In this document: one piece after another, positions 35,403 to 44,826 of the stretch
Position numbering within the stretch: position 1 is the first letter of the stretch
Layout of the letters: the number at the start of each line of letters is the position of its first letter
Origin: Deltaproteobacteria bacterium
GTDB lineage: Bacteria; Desulfobacterota; JADFVX01
Direction of reading: 5' to 3'
Length of the DNA stretch: 64,000 bases
Assembly: GCA_029860075.1 (NCBI GenBank)
Contig: JAOUBX010000016.1
Coordinates: forward strand, 1-64,000
The notes under the pieces: generated by a model
What the model was told of the DNA's origin: nothing
Databases searched by the model: none
The model's input: only the letters and a program-made list of their open reading frames with translations
Program-made: the position numbers and the translations under genes

Positions 35403-37022
35403 CTAGGTTCTCTTAATAATGTAATACTGTTGAGCTATGGAAAGAATATTGTTTACAAGCCAGTAAAGAACCAGCCCTGAAGGGAGGTTCATGAACATGA
35501 AGGTAAATATGACGGGCATCATCATCATTACCTTTTGCTGTGTCGGGTCGGGCGCTGCAGGCGACATTTTCTGCTGAAGGAACATGGTAATACCCATAAG
35601 CAGAGGGGTAACATAGTAAGGGTCCTTGACCGACATGTCCATGATCCAGAAATGGAAAGGGGCGTGCCTAAGCTCGATGGCATTCATCAGAACATTGTAA
35701 AGCGCAATAAAAACAGGTATTTGCACGATCATAGGCAAGCATCCGCTCAATGGGTTTACTCGGTGTTTTCTGTAAAGCTCCATCACCTCCCTGCTCATAC
35801 GTTCTTTATCATCTTTGTACTTTTCGCGGAGTTCCGTCATTAAAGGTGAAAGTTTCTGCATCTGCTTCATGGATTTATAACTCTTGTTGGCAAGAGGAAA
35901 GAAGATGATTTTAATGATGAGCGTCACCAGGATAATGGCGTAACCGTAATTTCCTGTATAAGAGTAAATGAGTTTAAGAAAACGAAGCAGCGGTTCGGCA
36001 ATAGCGTGAAACCAACCCATGTCGATGGCTGCTTCCAGTCCTGAACCAACATCTTTCAAGCGATAAAAATCCTTGGGTCCTGAGTAGAGATTATATTGAA
36101 AAGAAATTTTGTCTCCCGCAGGGATGGAAAGCGATGAATGAACAAGTGAGGTCTCAATGAGCTTGTCAGAGATCCTTTTTGCTATGACCTTTCCCGAACT
36201 TCCCTTATTGGGAACCAAAGCCGTTACAAAATATTTGTTTTCAAGGGCAAGCCAGTCTATATCTGCGTCGACTGTGAAATGTTCTTCCTCAATATCGGTA
36301 AAGGATTCCTTTTCAATGTCATCTCCCTTTTTGACGGCAAGACCTATAAAGGTATACATGTCGCCTTCCACATTATCACGATCATAAAAATTAAGGGCCA
36401 TGTCGCCCGTTACAGGAGCTGATGAGCCGTTAATCAAAGTTGTCCTAATGTCTATTTCATAACCGTCCGGCTTGAACGTATAACGTTTTTCAAGGGTAAT
36501 GCCCTGAGGCGAGGACCAACTGTAGACAAGCGTATTTTCTCCCTCCCTTGACATGTCAAAAACCTTGTCTGTGCCGATTTGAGCAGCAGAAGAACTGAAG
36601 GAAAGGCTGAGAGGCAAGGGATCCCCCTTGCTCACATTTATTCTTTCAACATGGGAGGCTTCATCGCTCAATTCCTCTCTGTAGTCCTTTAGGGTGAGAC
36701 TTTCAATTCCCCCTCCGCCAAGCGTGGAAATTGCAATAATAGCCTGATTATTTTCATATTTAAAGGACTCGGGCGCTTTGCTGACGGTTGCAGCTTTCGC
36801 CTTAACGACTACAGGCTGAGCCTGATCATTGACAGCTTTAGCAGATTCAACAGGGGAATCTGAAGCTGTTTTATCAGCTTCCTGACCCCTTTTTACTTTA
36901 AGCGCTTCCGCCTTGAGGCCGGCATCTGTCTGAGGTGCGGGAACGGGGGGGACAAAATAGTCCTTATAAATATAAATTACGAAAAAAGATAATACTATCG
37001 CCAGTAATGCCCTCTTATCCAA
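35403..37022 (-). CDS. yidC: Membrane protein insertase YidC
   Basis: The 539-residue protein is the Gram-negative form. It has an N-terminal membrane segment (about 4-20), a large periplasmic beta domain (about 60-340) and a C-terminal insertase core. The core includes GNYGYAIILVTLIIKIIFFP, SYKSMKQMQKLSPLM and PLSGCLPMIVQIPVFIALYN. It inserts proteins such as the ATP synthase c subunit into the inner membrane. The neighbouring yidD and the rnpA-rpmH context are standard. Confidence 0.97.
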   Translation of the reverse strand: MDKRALLAIVLSFFVIYIYKDYFVPPVPAPQTDAGLKAEALKVKRGQEADKTASDSPVESAKAVNDQAQPVVVKAKAATVSKAPESFKYENNQAIIAISTLGGGGIESLTLKDYREELSDEASHVERINVSKGDPLPLSLSFSSSAAQIGTDKVFDMSREGENTLVYSWSSPQGITLEKRYTFKPDGYEIDIRTTLINGSSAPVTGDMALNFYDRDNVEGDMYTFIGLAVKKGDDIEKESFTDIEEEHFTVDADIDWLALENKYFVTALVPNKGSSGKVIAKRISDKLIETSLVHSSLSIPAGDKISFQYNLYSGPKDFYRLKDVGSGLEAAIDMGWFHAIAEPLLRFLKLIYSYTGNYGYAIILVTLIIKIIFFPLANKSYKSMKQMQKLSPLMTELREKYKDDKERMSREVMELYRKHRVNPLSGCLPMIVQIPVFIALYNVLMNAIELRHAPFHFWIMDMSVKDPYYVTPLLMGITMFLQQKMSPAAPDPTQQKVMMMMPVIFTFMFMNLPSGLVLYWLVNNILSIAQQYYIIKRT

Positions 37023-37054
37023 TCGGTTTTTCTCCTTATATTATCGGGTTCAAT

Positions 37055-37261
37055 TCATTTCGGTGGGTCATAGCCGCCCCGATGAAAGGGGTGGCATTTC
37101 AAGATCCTTATGAGTGAGGGAAAGATACCCCTTATACCTCTTTTTTCGAGGGATTGAAGGGCGTAATTGGAACAGGTCGGCTCAAACCTGCAAGAAGGCG
37201 GAAGAGCCGGTGATATTGCGTATCTGTAAAACTTTATGAGAGACTTTATTAGAAAGGTCAT
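37055..37261 (-). CDS. yidD: Membrane protein insertion efficiency factor
   Basis: This 68-residue protein has the conserved [20 protein letters not shown] start, followed by [12 protein letters not shown] and [12 protein letters not shown], all hallmarks of YidD. It lies between rnpA (overlap of one base at 37261) and yidC and aids YidC-dependent insertion. Confidence 0.96.
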   Translation of the reverse strand: MTFLIKSLIKFYRYAISPALPPSCRFEPTCSNYALQSLEKRGIRGIFPSLIRILKCHPFHRGGYDPPK

Positions 37262-37635
37262 TAACCTCTATTCTCACTCAGTTCACTGAGAAGCCCCCTG
37301 CTGCCCAGTGCACTTTTTAACTCCTCTTTTACATCGGAAAAAGAGAGCCTCCAGGCGCCCCTGCCTGCTATGATAATATAATCCCTGTTATCTGCGAGGC
37401 GCTTCCGGTTTAATCTGAAAAATTCCCGGACCAGTCGTTTAACCCTGTTTCTCTGAACAGCTCCCCCTGTTTTTTTTGAGGCCGTTATGCCCAACCTGCG
37501 AAGGCCCTTATCATTCTTGCTGAATATAATAATAAAGTGCCTTGTTTTTATCTTTCGGCCTGCTGCTCCTATTCTTAAAAAATCTTCTCTTTTAAGTAAC
37601 CTGTTGCCTTTTCTGAAAGAGCAGGTACCCATCAT
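37261..37635 (-). CDS. rnpA: Ribonuclease P protein component
   Basis: This small basic protein has 124 residues and the RnpA signature [16 protein letters not shown] plus the N-terminal [11 protein letters not shown]. It is the protein subunit of RNase P, which trims tRNA 5' ends. Two ATGs in a row (37635 and 37632) make the exact start uncertain by one codon. It follows rpmH by 16 bases. Confidence 0.95.
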   Translation of the reverse strand: MMGTCSFRKGNRLLKREDFLRIGAAGRKIKTRHFIIIFSKNDKGLRRLGITASKKTGGAVQRNRVKRLVREFFRLNRKRLADNRDYIIIAGRGAWRLSFSDVKEELKSALGSRGLLSELSENRG

Positions 37636-37651
37636 TACATTGTTAAAATAT

Positions 37652-37801
37652 CTACTTAGATGGTGTTTGAACAGAAAGTCTCTTTCTTCCTTTGGCTCTT
37701 CTCCTTTTAATAACGAGCTTTCCGCCTTTTGTACTCATTCTTTTAAGAAAACCGTGTGTTCTGAGCCTGCTAATGTTACTTGGTTGATAAGTTCTTTTCA
37801 T
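37652..37801 (-). CDS. rpmH: 50S ribosomal protein L34
   Basis: The frame from the ATG at 37801 to TAG at 37652 encodes 49 residues: [20 protein letters not shown], then [20 protein letters not shown] and a short end. This is L34 almost to the letter. AAGGA lies eight bases upstream as ribosome binding site. It is the first gene of the origin-type block. In many bacteria dnaA lies beyond it, but here a YgiQ-type gene does. Confidence 0.97.
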   Translation of the reverse strand: MKRTYQPSNISRLRTHGFLKRMSTKGGKLVIKRRRAKGRKRLSVQTPSK

Positions 37802-37960
37802 TTTCTTTTCCTTAAATGACTATGTTTAATAAACCGTAGATTATAAGACAAAAGGGGGCTGTTTTGTCAAGGACTTTTATAAAACTTTTCTTGCTATCTT
37901 CGCTATAAACAGATAAAACAGGTTATCCACCCTGGTGACCGGGAAGGGAAGGAAGAATAA

Positions 37961-39802
37961 TTATGGCTTTCCAAAAAACTTCCCTATAAGCTCCTTTTTC
38001 CCCATATTTCTGAGTGCATTTATGATCCATGCCCTGTTTTCCTTTTTATACCAGAAGAAAAACCGGTTCTGGCGCATACGTTCATCTCTGCTTTTTGCAG
38101 AATAAACGGGCTTTAATGTATAGGGATCATAACCTGAGTAGTAAGTTACTGTTGACAGCGTCATGGGTGTAGGCGTGAAGTCCTGCACCTGTTCCAGCTT
38201 GAATCCTGTTTCCTTCGTCCGGGCGGCCATGTGGGCCATGTCCTCCGGTTCACAACCGGGGTGGCACGCTATAAAGTAGGGAACAATCTGCTGCCGGAGC
38301 TTTGCCTGTGACGTAATCCCGTCAAAGAGTTTTTTAAAAGATCGAAAAGCATTGTAGCCCGGTTTTCGCATCATTTTAAGGACCTTTTCCGATGTATGCT
38401 CAGGAGCTACCTTGAGCCGCCCCGAAACATGGTTCCTGATCAATGCTTCCGCATACTCGCTGTAACCGTTCTCCTCGTCACTTTCCGGCCTGTCTATAAA
38501 AAGATCATACCTGATACCGCTTGTCACAAAGGCTTTCTTGACTTTTTCATGGCTCGAGACTTCCCTGTAAATCTCTGTAAGCGCCTTATGTGAGGTGCCC
38601 AGATTATAGCAGATGGAAGGATAGATGCAGGAAGGCCTGGCGCATATATCACAAACAGACTGTACGATTCCCTTCATGCCGTACATGTTGGCCGAAGGAC
38701 CGCCGAGATCACTGATGTAACCTTTAAAGTGCGGCATTTGCGCAATGGCTTCTACCTCATGAAGTATAGACTCTTTTGAGCGGCTTGCCACCATTTTTCC
38801 CTGGTGGGCTGAAATGGCGCAGAAGCTGCAGCCGCCAAAACAGCCTCTGTGCATATTGATGGAAAACCTGATCATCTCATAAGCCGGTATGGCCCCTCTT
38901 TTCCTGTATTTGGGGTGAGGGAGTCTCGTATAGGGCAGATCAAAGGAAGCGTCAATTTCCTTCTCCGTCATGGCAGGAAAGGGAGGATTAATGACAAGCA
39001 TTTTATTTTGGACCTCCTGGACGATACGCCGGGCATAGACGCTGTTTGCTTCCTTTTCAATTATCCTGAAATTGGAAGCGTAGCTTTTCTTATGGCTGAG
39101 GCACTGCTGGTGGGATGCAAGGGAAACAGTCTCCCATTTTTTGTTTTTAGGCAGCGGTGATGATTTATCGATAAGTAAAGCTGTTTGTGGAATTGTCTGA
39201 AGCGATGTCATGGGCACACCCTTATCCATCAGTTTCAGAATAGCTCTTAAGGGTTGCTCCCCCATTCCGTATACAAGGAGATCGGCTCCGCTGCTGACGA
39301 GGATGGACGGGTTTAATGAGTCGGACCAGTAATCATAATGGGTGGCCCTGCGCATGGAGGTCTCCATGCCGCCAATAATGACCGGCACATGAGGGTAAAG
39401 TTTTTTTAAAATACGGCAATAGGCGGCAGTGGCGTAATCAGGCCTAAAGCCTGATTTTCCTCCCGGTGTATAGGCATCGTTCGATCTTAGCCTTTTGTTG
39501 GCCGTATAGTGGTTGACCATGGAATCCATACAGCCTGAGGTAACACCGAAAAAAAGTCTCGGAGCGCCAAATTTCCGGAAGTCCCTCAAATCATCACGCC
39601 AGTTGGGTTGAGCAATGATGGCGACGCGAAAGCCCGCACTTTCGATAATGCGACCGATAACGGCATGACCGAATGAAGGGTGGTCAACATAGGCGTCACC
39701 TGAGACAATAATGACATCAACCATTTCCCATCCCCTCTCTTCAATTTCCTTTTTTGTGAGAGGGAGATGTTTCCTTTCATGACTATGAAAAGGTCTCTTC
39801 AT
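37961..39802 (-). CDS. YgiQ family radical SAM protein
   Basis: This 613-residue protein starts with the UPF0313/YgiQ N-terminal domain (VIIVSGDAYVDHPSFGHAVI, GVTSGCMDSMVNHYTANK, RPDYATAAYCRILKKLYP). It has the radical SAM cluster motif HRGCFGGCSFCAISAHQG, and the C-terminal region includes YFIACHPGCEPEDMAHMA and FTPTPMTLSTVTYYSG. It probably carries out an unknown SAM-dependent radical reaction in the cytosol. It precedes rpmH with a 160-base gap and is unlikely to share its promoter. The family function is not established. Confidence 0.93.
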   Translation of the reverse strand: MKRPFHSHERKHLPLTKKEIEERGWEMVDVIIVSGDAYVDHPSFGHAVIGRIIESAGFRVAIIAQPNWRDDLRDFRKFGAPRLFFGVTSGCMDSMVNHYTANKRLRSNDAYTPGGKSGFRPDYATAAYCRILKKLYPHVPVIIGGMETSMRRATHYDYWSDSLNPSILVSSGADLLVYGMGEQPLRAILKLMDKGVPMTSLQTIPQTALLIDKSSPLPKNKKWETVSLASHQQCLSHKKSYASNFRIIEKEANSVYARRIVQEVQNKMLVINPPFPAMTEKEIDASFDLPYTRLPHPKYRKRGAIPAYEMIRFSINMHRGCFGGCSFCAISAHQGKMVASRSKESILHEVEAIAQMPHFKGYISDLGGPSANMYGMKGIVQSVCDICARPSCIYPSICYNLGTSHKALTEIYREVSSHEKVKKAFVTSGIRYDLFIDRPESDEENGYSEYAEALIRNHVSGRLKVAPEHTSEKVLKMMRKPGYNAFRSFKKLFDGITSQAKLRQQIVPYFIACHPGCEPEDMAHMAARTKETGFKLEQVQDFTPTPMTLSTVTYYSGYDPYTLKPVYSAKSRDERMRQNRFFFWYKKENRAWIINALRNMGKKELIGKFFGKP

Positions 39803-39996
39803 AAAAGCAGTAATAATAATCCTTTTTGAATGTCCATAAAATCTAGTGGATGCTGAATAAACAGGATAATTCTTACGGGATAAAAATCTTCCGCCACTTA
39901 AAATGGGAAGGCAGTCTTTGTTCTGATAACCCCCTCATTACTGAAAGAATGAGTATGGGCGCGATAAATTGGAAGTCAATTGGTTCAAAATTATGA

Positions 39997-42258
39997 CTAA
40001 TAAAGCTTCTCCTGGTCCTTCCCGGCTCGTTTATAACCGCAATCTTTATTAAGGCACCGGATAATATTACCCTCCTTTTTTGATTCCTTTTCCACAAGAA
40101 AGGCTGCGTCGCAAAGCGGGCAATTTTCCGGCAGGGGCTTGTCCCAGGTGGCAAAGGTGCATTTTGGGTATTCGGTACATCCATAAAATACCTTTCCTTT
40201 GCGGCTTCTTTTTTCACTCACTTCACCCTTGCCACAGTCAGGGCATGTTATGCCGAGGGTGATAGGCTTTGTACCCTTACAGTCAGGGTAGGTTGAGCAG
40301 GCCAAAAATCGGCCATATCTCCCTCTTTTAATAACCATCTGATTACCGCATACAGGGCAGTTTTCTTCGGTAAATTCCAGGGCCTCTACCACAACCTGGA
40401 TATTTCCCGCTTCATCGCGGGTAAAGTTATGTGTATTCTTACATTCGGGATAATTGGGGCAAGCCAGGAATTCTCCCATTTTACCCCATTTGATAATCAT
40501 GTTGGTGCCGCATTTATCGCAGACAATATCCGTTGGAATCTCTTCACGCTTGACATCTCTCATCTTAACTTTCGCTGATTCGAGAGCCTGACGGAAATTC
40601 TCATAAAAGAGCTTCATTGCCTTGAGCCAATCGGCTTTACCTTCTTCGATTTCGTCAAGTTGCCCTTCCATCCTGGCCGTAAATTCCACATTCATAATAT
40701 CGGGGAAATTATCAACAAGCAGGCCTGTAACGAGCATACCCAGTTCAGTGGGATAGAAGCGTTTGCTGTCGAGACGCACGTATTCCCTGTCCTGAATGTT
40801 TGATATAATAGCCGCATAGGTACTGGGGCGTCCTATACCCTTATCTTCCAGCTCCTTAACGAGTGTTGCCTCTGAAAATCTCGGCGGCGGTTCGGTGAAG
40901 TGCTGCTTTGGCGTAATTTTTAGGAGTTTGAGCGCCTCTCCTTCTGAAAAAGGCGGCAATAATTTGTCTTTTTCGGAACTGTCTTCCTGGTCCTTTCCTT
41001 CTGTATAAATGGCCATAAATCCGGCGAACTTAATGACAGAACCTGTTGCCCTGAAAATCGCTTTGCCTGCTGCAATATCGATAGCAGTTTGATCCATTAT
41101 GGCGGGATTGGTTTGGGAAGCGACAAAGCGGTTCCAAATCAGTTCATACAACCGGTATTGATCTCTTTCGAGATGTTTTTTTGCAAGCTCGGGCACATTT
41201 TTCATGGATGTCGGTCGAATGGCTTCATGGGCTTCCTGCGCACTTTTTGAACTTTTATATTGCCGGGGTGCTTTGGGCAGATAGTCGCTTCCGTACTTTT
41301 CCGAAATATAGTTTCTCACTTGGGCCAGCGCTTCATCGGCAATCCGTGTTGAGTCGGTTCGCATATAGGTTATGAGACCGACGGGACCCTGATCGCCGAA
41401 ATCCAGCCCTTCATATAATCTCTGGGCCAGCATCATGGTTTTTTTGGCTGAAAAACCGAGTTTCCTTGCCGCATCCTGTTGAAGTGTACTGGTGATAAAG
41501 GGAGGAGAGGGATTTTTTCTGCGCTCCTTTTTATCGATCTTTTTTATAATATAAGAAGCGCCTTCTATAGAGCTTAAGAGTTGATCCGTTTCTTCCTGTG
41601 ATTTAAGTTCAGCCTTTTTATTATCGATCTTAAGAAGTTTTGCTTCAACAGGCGGCGGAATGGATCCTTCCAGCAATGCCATCACGGACCAGTACTCACG
41701 GGGAACGAATGCCTTGATTTCCTTTTCTCTTTCACAAATTACCCTGACGGCAACGGATTGCACTCTGCCGGCAGAAAGGCCGCGTCTGACCTTATCCCAA
41801 AGAAGCGGAGAGATCTGGTAACCGACGAGCCTGTCAAGGATACGTCTTGCCTGCTGGGCTTCAAACTTGTCATTATTGAGCGGCAAAGGATGTTTGATGG
41901 CATCTTCAATTCCCCTTTTAGTAATTTCATTAAAAAGAACACGGGAAACCTTATCTTTTTCCTTAATCTCTGAAGCTATATGCCATGCAATGGCCTCCCC
42001 TTCCCTGTCAGGGTCAGGTGCAAGAAAGACCTTTTCGGCAGAACGGGCTTCCTTTTTTATATTTTTGATAATATTGCCTTTACCTTTGATGACGTCGTAT
42101 TGGGGAGAAAAATTATTTTCTACATCCACACCAAGCGAACTTTTTGGCAGATCTTTTACATGGCCGACGGATGCCAGAACATTAAATTCCTTTCCCAGGT
42201 ATTTTTTGATGGTCCTCGCTTTTGCAGGCGACTCAACTATGAGTAGAGACTTTGCCAT
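39997..42258 (-). CDS. topA: DNA topoisomerase I
   Basis: This type IA topoisomerase has 753 residues. It has a Toprim domain (SLLIVESPAKARTIKKYLG, DPDREGEAIAWH) and the active-site Tyr298 in ITYMRTDSTR. Four C-terminal zinc ribbons follow (CDKCG...CPNYPEC, CPVCG...CSTYPDC, CPDCG...CTEYPKC, CPLCD...CLNKDC). It relaxes negative supercoils. It follows dprA by eight bases, the common dprA-topA pair. Confidence 0.97.
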   Translation of the reverse strand: MAKSLLIVESPAKARTIKKYLGKEFNVLASVGHVKDLPKSSLGVDVENNFSPQYDVIKGKGNIIKNIKKEARSAEKVFLAPDPDREGEAIAWHIASEIKEKDKVSRVLFNEITKRGIEDAIKHPLPLNNDKFEAQQARRILDRLVGYQISPLLWDKVRRGLSAGRVQSVAVRVICEREKEIKAFVPREYWSVMALLEGSIPPPVEAKLLKIDNKKAELKSQEETDQLLSSIEGASYIIKKIDKKERRKNPSPPFITSTLQQDAARKLGFSAKKTMMLAQRLYEGLDFGDQGPVGLITYMRTDSTRIADEALAQVRNYISEKYGSDYLPKAPRQYKSSKSAQEAHEAIRPTSMKNVPELAKKHLERDQYRLYELIWNRFVASQTNPAIMDQTAIDIAAGKAIFRATGSVIKFAGFMAIYTEGKDQEDSSEKDKLLPPFSEGEALKLLKITPKQHFTEPPPRFSEATLVKELEDKGIGRPSTYAAIISNIQDREYVRLDSKRFYPTELGMLVTGLLVDNFPDIMNVEFTARMEGQLDEIEEGKADWLKAMKLFYENFRQALESAKVKMRDVKREEIPTDIVCDKCGTNMIIKWGKMGEFLACPNYPECKNTHNFTRDEAGNIQVVVEALEFTEENCPVCGNQMVIKRGRYGRFLACSTYPDCKGTKPITLGITCPDCGKGEVSEKRSRKGKVFYGCTEYPKCTFATWDKPLPENCPLCDAAFLVEKESKKEGNIIRCLNKDCGYKRAGKDQEKLY

Positions 42259-42266
42259 TAATACTC

Positions 42267-43382
42267 CTATATTACTGTTTTTGAAAAGAATTTTCCGGGA
42301 TGCTGTTTAATGGCTCCCATTAATTCAAGATTTAAAAGAAGCGTTGATAAGCGGGAAGAACTCCAGGTAGATTCCTTTATCAACTGATCGATATGAAGAG
42401 GCCCATTACCCAGCAGGGTAAGGAGTTTATCTTCGTCGGTGTTTAGTGAAAACGCAGCTTCTCTTCTTTTGTTCTCCTTTTGCCTGTTTACAGCTAATCC
42501 CGGCAAGAGATCGGACATGATCTCTTCAGGTTTTTCCACCAGCCTGGCCCCTTCTTTTATGAGGCTGTTTGTTCCCCTGCTTCTTGCTGCCGTAATATTG
42601 CCGGGAACAGCATATACCTCCCTGCCCTGATCAAGGGCGCATCTGGCTGTGATTAATGAACCGCTTCTTAAAGAGGCTTCTACGACAAGTACACCCATAG
42701 AAAGTCCGCTTATTATTCTGTTCCGCCTGGGAAAATTCTGGGGGTCAGGCGGAGTAGAAAGAGGAAATTCGGAAAAAACAGCCCCATTTTTCAATATCCT
42801 TCTAAATAAAGAGGCATTTTCAGCCGGGTAGATAAGGTCAAGCCCCGAGCCGAGAACGGCTATTGTTTTCCCACCGGCCTTTAATGCGCCTTCATGAGCT
42901 TTGGTGTCGATTCCTCTTGCCAGGCCGCTTACAATGGTTACACCTGAAGAGGCCAGCCTTCCGGCAAAGCTTGCGGCTGCATGGAGACCGTAGGATGAAG
43001 AAGCCCTTGAACCGACAATAGCCAGATTGCAGGAATCGAGATTCTTATAATCGCCTCCGGCATAGAGAATAATGGGTGGATCATAAATATTTAAAAGAGA
43101 AAGAGGATAATTATCATCCTGCCATGTAAGAATAGAAAATCCCAGACGGCCCGTTCTTTCTAATTCCCTGTCTATGCCGGTCCAGTCTCGAAAGGTAAGG
43201 ATCTGACTTATCGATACCTCTCTTAACCCGTTAATCTCTTTCAGATCTTTTTCAGCCGAAGAAAATATATTTTTTGCCGTCGAGAATCGCTCAAGCAACT
43301 TTTTTGCCGTTTTACTTCCGACGCCCTTTATCCGGCTTAGTGCAACCCAGTATCTTGTATCTTCCTTCACATTATTCGACAT
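42267..43382 (-). CDS. dprA: DNA-processing protein DprA
   Basis: The protein has 371 residues: an N-terminal helix-hairpin-helix-like region (LSRIKGVGSKTAKKLLERF), the central Rossmann-like DprA domain (AIVGSRASSSYG, VSGLARGIDTKAHEGAL, NFPRRNRIISGLS) and a C-terminal winged-helix-like DML1 domain. DprA protects incoming single-stranded DNA and loads RecA. It is upstream of topA. A terminator for the LysM gene overlaps the region just ahead of its start. Confidence 0.95.
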   Translation of the reverse strand: MSNNVKEDTRYWVALSRIKGVGSKTAKKLLERFSTAKNIFSSAEKDLKEINGLREVSISQILTFRDWTGIDRELERTGRLGFSILTWQDDNYPLSLLNIYDPPIILYAGGDYKNLDSCNLAIVGSRASSSYGLHAAASFAGRLASSGVTIVSGLARGIDTKAHEGALKAGGKTIAVLGSGLDLIYPAENASLFRRILKNGAVFSEFPLSTPPDPQNFPRRNRIISGLSMGVLVVEASLRSGSLITARCALDQGREVYAVPGNITAARSRGTNSLIKEGARLVEKPEEIMSDLLPGLAVNRQKENKRREAAFSLNTDEDKLLTLLGNGPLHIDQLIKESTWSSSRLSTLLLNLELMGAIKQHPGKFFSKTVI

Positions 43383-43389
43383 TCAAAAT

Positions 43390-43420
43390 AAAAAAGGCTG
43401 CGGTCCCGTTGCCGCAACCT
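43390..43420 (-). terminator. Terminator after the LysM protein gene
   Basis: On the minus strand aggttgcgg (43412-43420) pairs with ccgcagcct (43395-43403) with one G-U pair, followed by TTTTTTATTTT. It begins about 25 bases after the LysM gene stop at 43445. Confidence 0.85.
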
Positions 43421-43444
43421 CCCGGATTAATGATTATAAAGGTT

Positions 43445-44500
43445 TTACTGTAGAACAGCCTTGATGTGCTCGCCGGTTCTGATTTCCTGCACGGCATCGA
43501 TTATGATGGCCGTAGAGGTCATTTTTTTGACCTGAAATACAAGCAATCTGCCGATAGTTTCTGCCGGCAGGGTATATTTACCCTTCCTGTGAGGGGGCTT
43601 GTAAATAGTAAAAATAAAACCTTCATCAACACCATGGTTTTTCCCTAAATCAATATAAACGACATCATTTTGGCCGTAAATGGTTATGGCTTCCATCGAT
43701 GTTACAATATGGCCCTCAAGAGGAAGGCTCACCTCTTTTATGGTTATCTCATCAGGCAGGTTTTCCTTTTGCCTTATCTTATCATCCCGGGAGACCACAT
43801 TAAATGATTCGACTATTTCTCCAGTAGTAATTCCCTGCGAAGTGTCGATAACCTTAATATGACCAAGCCTTTCGATTTTGTGGCCTAAATTCTTTCTTGT
43901 AACGGGATGGGTGATTTTTACCGTTGGTTTGAAAATGGATAATATTTCCCCTCTTTTTGCTTCCCTGTTTAAGGCCATATAGACAATATCGCTGTCTCCG
44001 AGCATTATTTTTTTATCAAGGGCATCAACAATTTTTCCGGAAGCCTTCATTTCTTCGGGAGATATCATTCCTGAAGATCTCAAATGCCTGATATTATACT
44101 TCTGTTTTTCGATTATTATTTTTGGTGTCGGTTCTTTAATCACCGGAGCTTCCTCAAGGGGTGCTTCTTCAGCCTCCACCTGTTCCTCCACTGGTTCAGC
44201 CTCCTCAGGTTGGCTTACCTCTTCCGGTACGGGAGCTGACCTGACCCGTATTTTGGGGGGGACAAGATTTATTTTATCGCCGGGATAAATAAAGTGAGCA
44301 TTGGTAATGTAGTCATTCCACTGCCAGAGTTTTGGCCAAAAAAAAGGATTCTTCATATACTTTTCAGAGATATCCCATAAAGTGTCTCCCTTGACTACGA
44401 TATGGTAATCCTTCCCTTCTTCTTCAGCTAAAACAGGTGATGAACCAAAAAGAATAATCGACAGCGCAGCTGCCGCATATAAAGATGGCTTTAAGGTCAT
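43445..44500 (-). CDS. Secreted LysM peptidoglycan-binding protein
   Basis: This 351-residue protein has a signal peptide (about 1-25, ending SSPVLAEEE) and one LysM domain (about 32-85: YHIVVKGDTLWDISEKYMKN, NDYITNAHFIYPGDKI). A Pro/Glu-rich linker follows, then a large C-terminal region with no recognised motif. The arrangement matches the LysM proteins often encoded upstream of dprA in deltaproteobacteria. It should bind the cell wall in the periplasm. It has its own terminator, so it is likely a single-gene unit. Confidence 0.9.
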   Translation of the reverse strand: MTLKPSLYAAAALSIILFGSSPVLAEEEGKDYHIVVKGDTLWDISEKYMKNPFFWPKLWQWNDYITNAHFIYPGDKINLVPPKIRVRSAPVPEEVSQPEEAEPVEEQVEAEEAPLEEAPVIKEPTPKIIIEKQKYNIRHLRSSGMISPEEMKASGKIVDALDKKIMLGDSDIVYMALNREAKRGEILSIFKPTVKITHPVTRKNLGHKIERLGHIKVIDTSQGITTGEIVESFNVVSRDDKIRQKENLPDEITIKEVSLPLEGHIVTSMEAITIYGQNDVVYIDLGKNHGVDEGFIFTIYKPPHRKGKYTLPAETIGRLLVFQVKKMTSTAIIIDAVQEIRTGEHIKAVLQ

Positions 44501-44826
44501 TTAGTTGAGTTCCCTCGCTTTCTTACAGACACTACTTAATTTTGAAGATTAAACATAAACAAAAAACATTGTCAAGAAAATAAAGTTTTATTCCTCCTCT
44601 TCGGGAGCCCGATAAGTAAAGCCATTTAATGACATTGCTAAAGTGTTGATTAAAATAGTTTAACAGATAATTATTATAAAATAATGGCCTAAATTCTTGA
44701 AGTTTTTTATAGGGCGGTTTATTATAAGCCGGATTGAGGGTTATTAATACCTTCACAGATTGTGGTTTGCCATAAAGCGCTAACTGCCAATTCAGGGTTA
44801 TTAAATTCAGAAAGGTTAATTTCAAA
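44501..44826. other. Gene-free divergent region between the LysM gene and ubiG
   Basis: About 325 AT-rich bases lie between two divergent genes. They should carry both promoters, but no convincing -35/-10 pair or known RNA was recognised. A weak minus-strand open frame here has no protein-like features. Confidence 0.5.

Noticed and set aside
37811-37960. Gap upstream of rpmH as the replication origin
   Set aside because: Only one imperfect DnaA-box-like site and no trio or AT tract; the 24-kb gap is much stronger.
39873-40217. Minus-strand frame overlapping the 3' end of topA
   Set aside because: It starts inside the last topA zinc-ribbon region in another frame, and has no ribosome site or recognisable domain.
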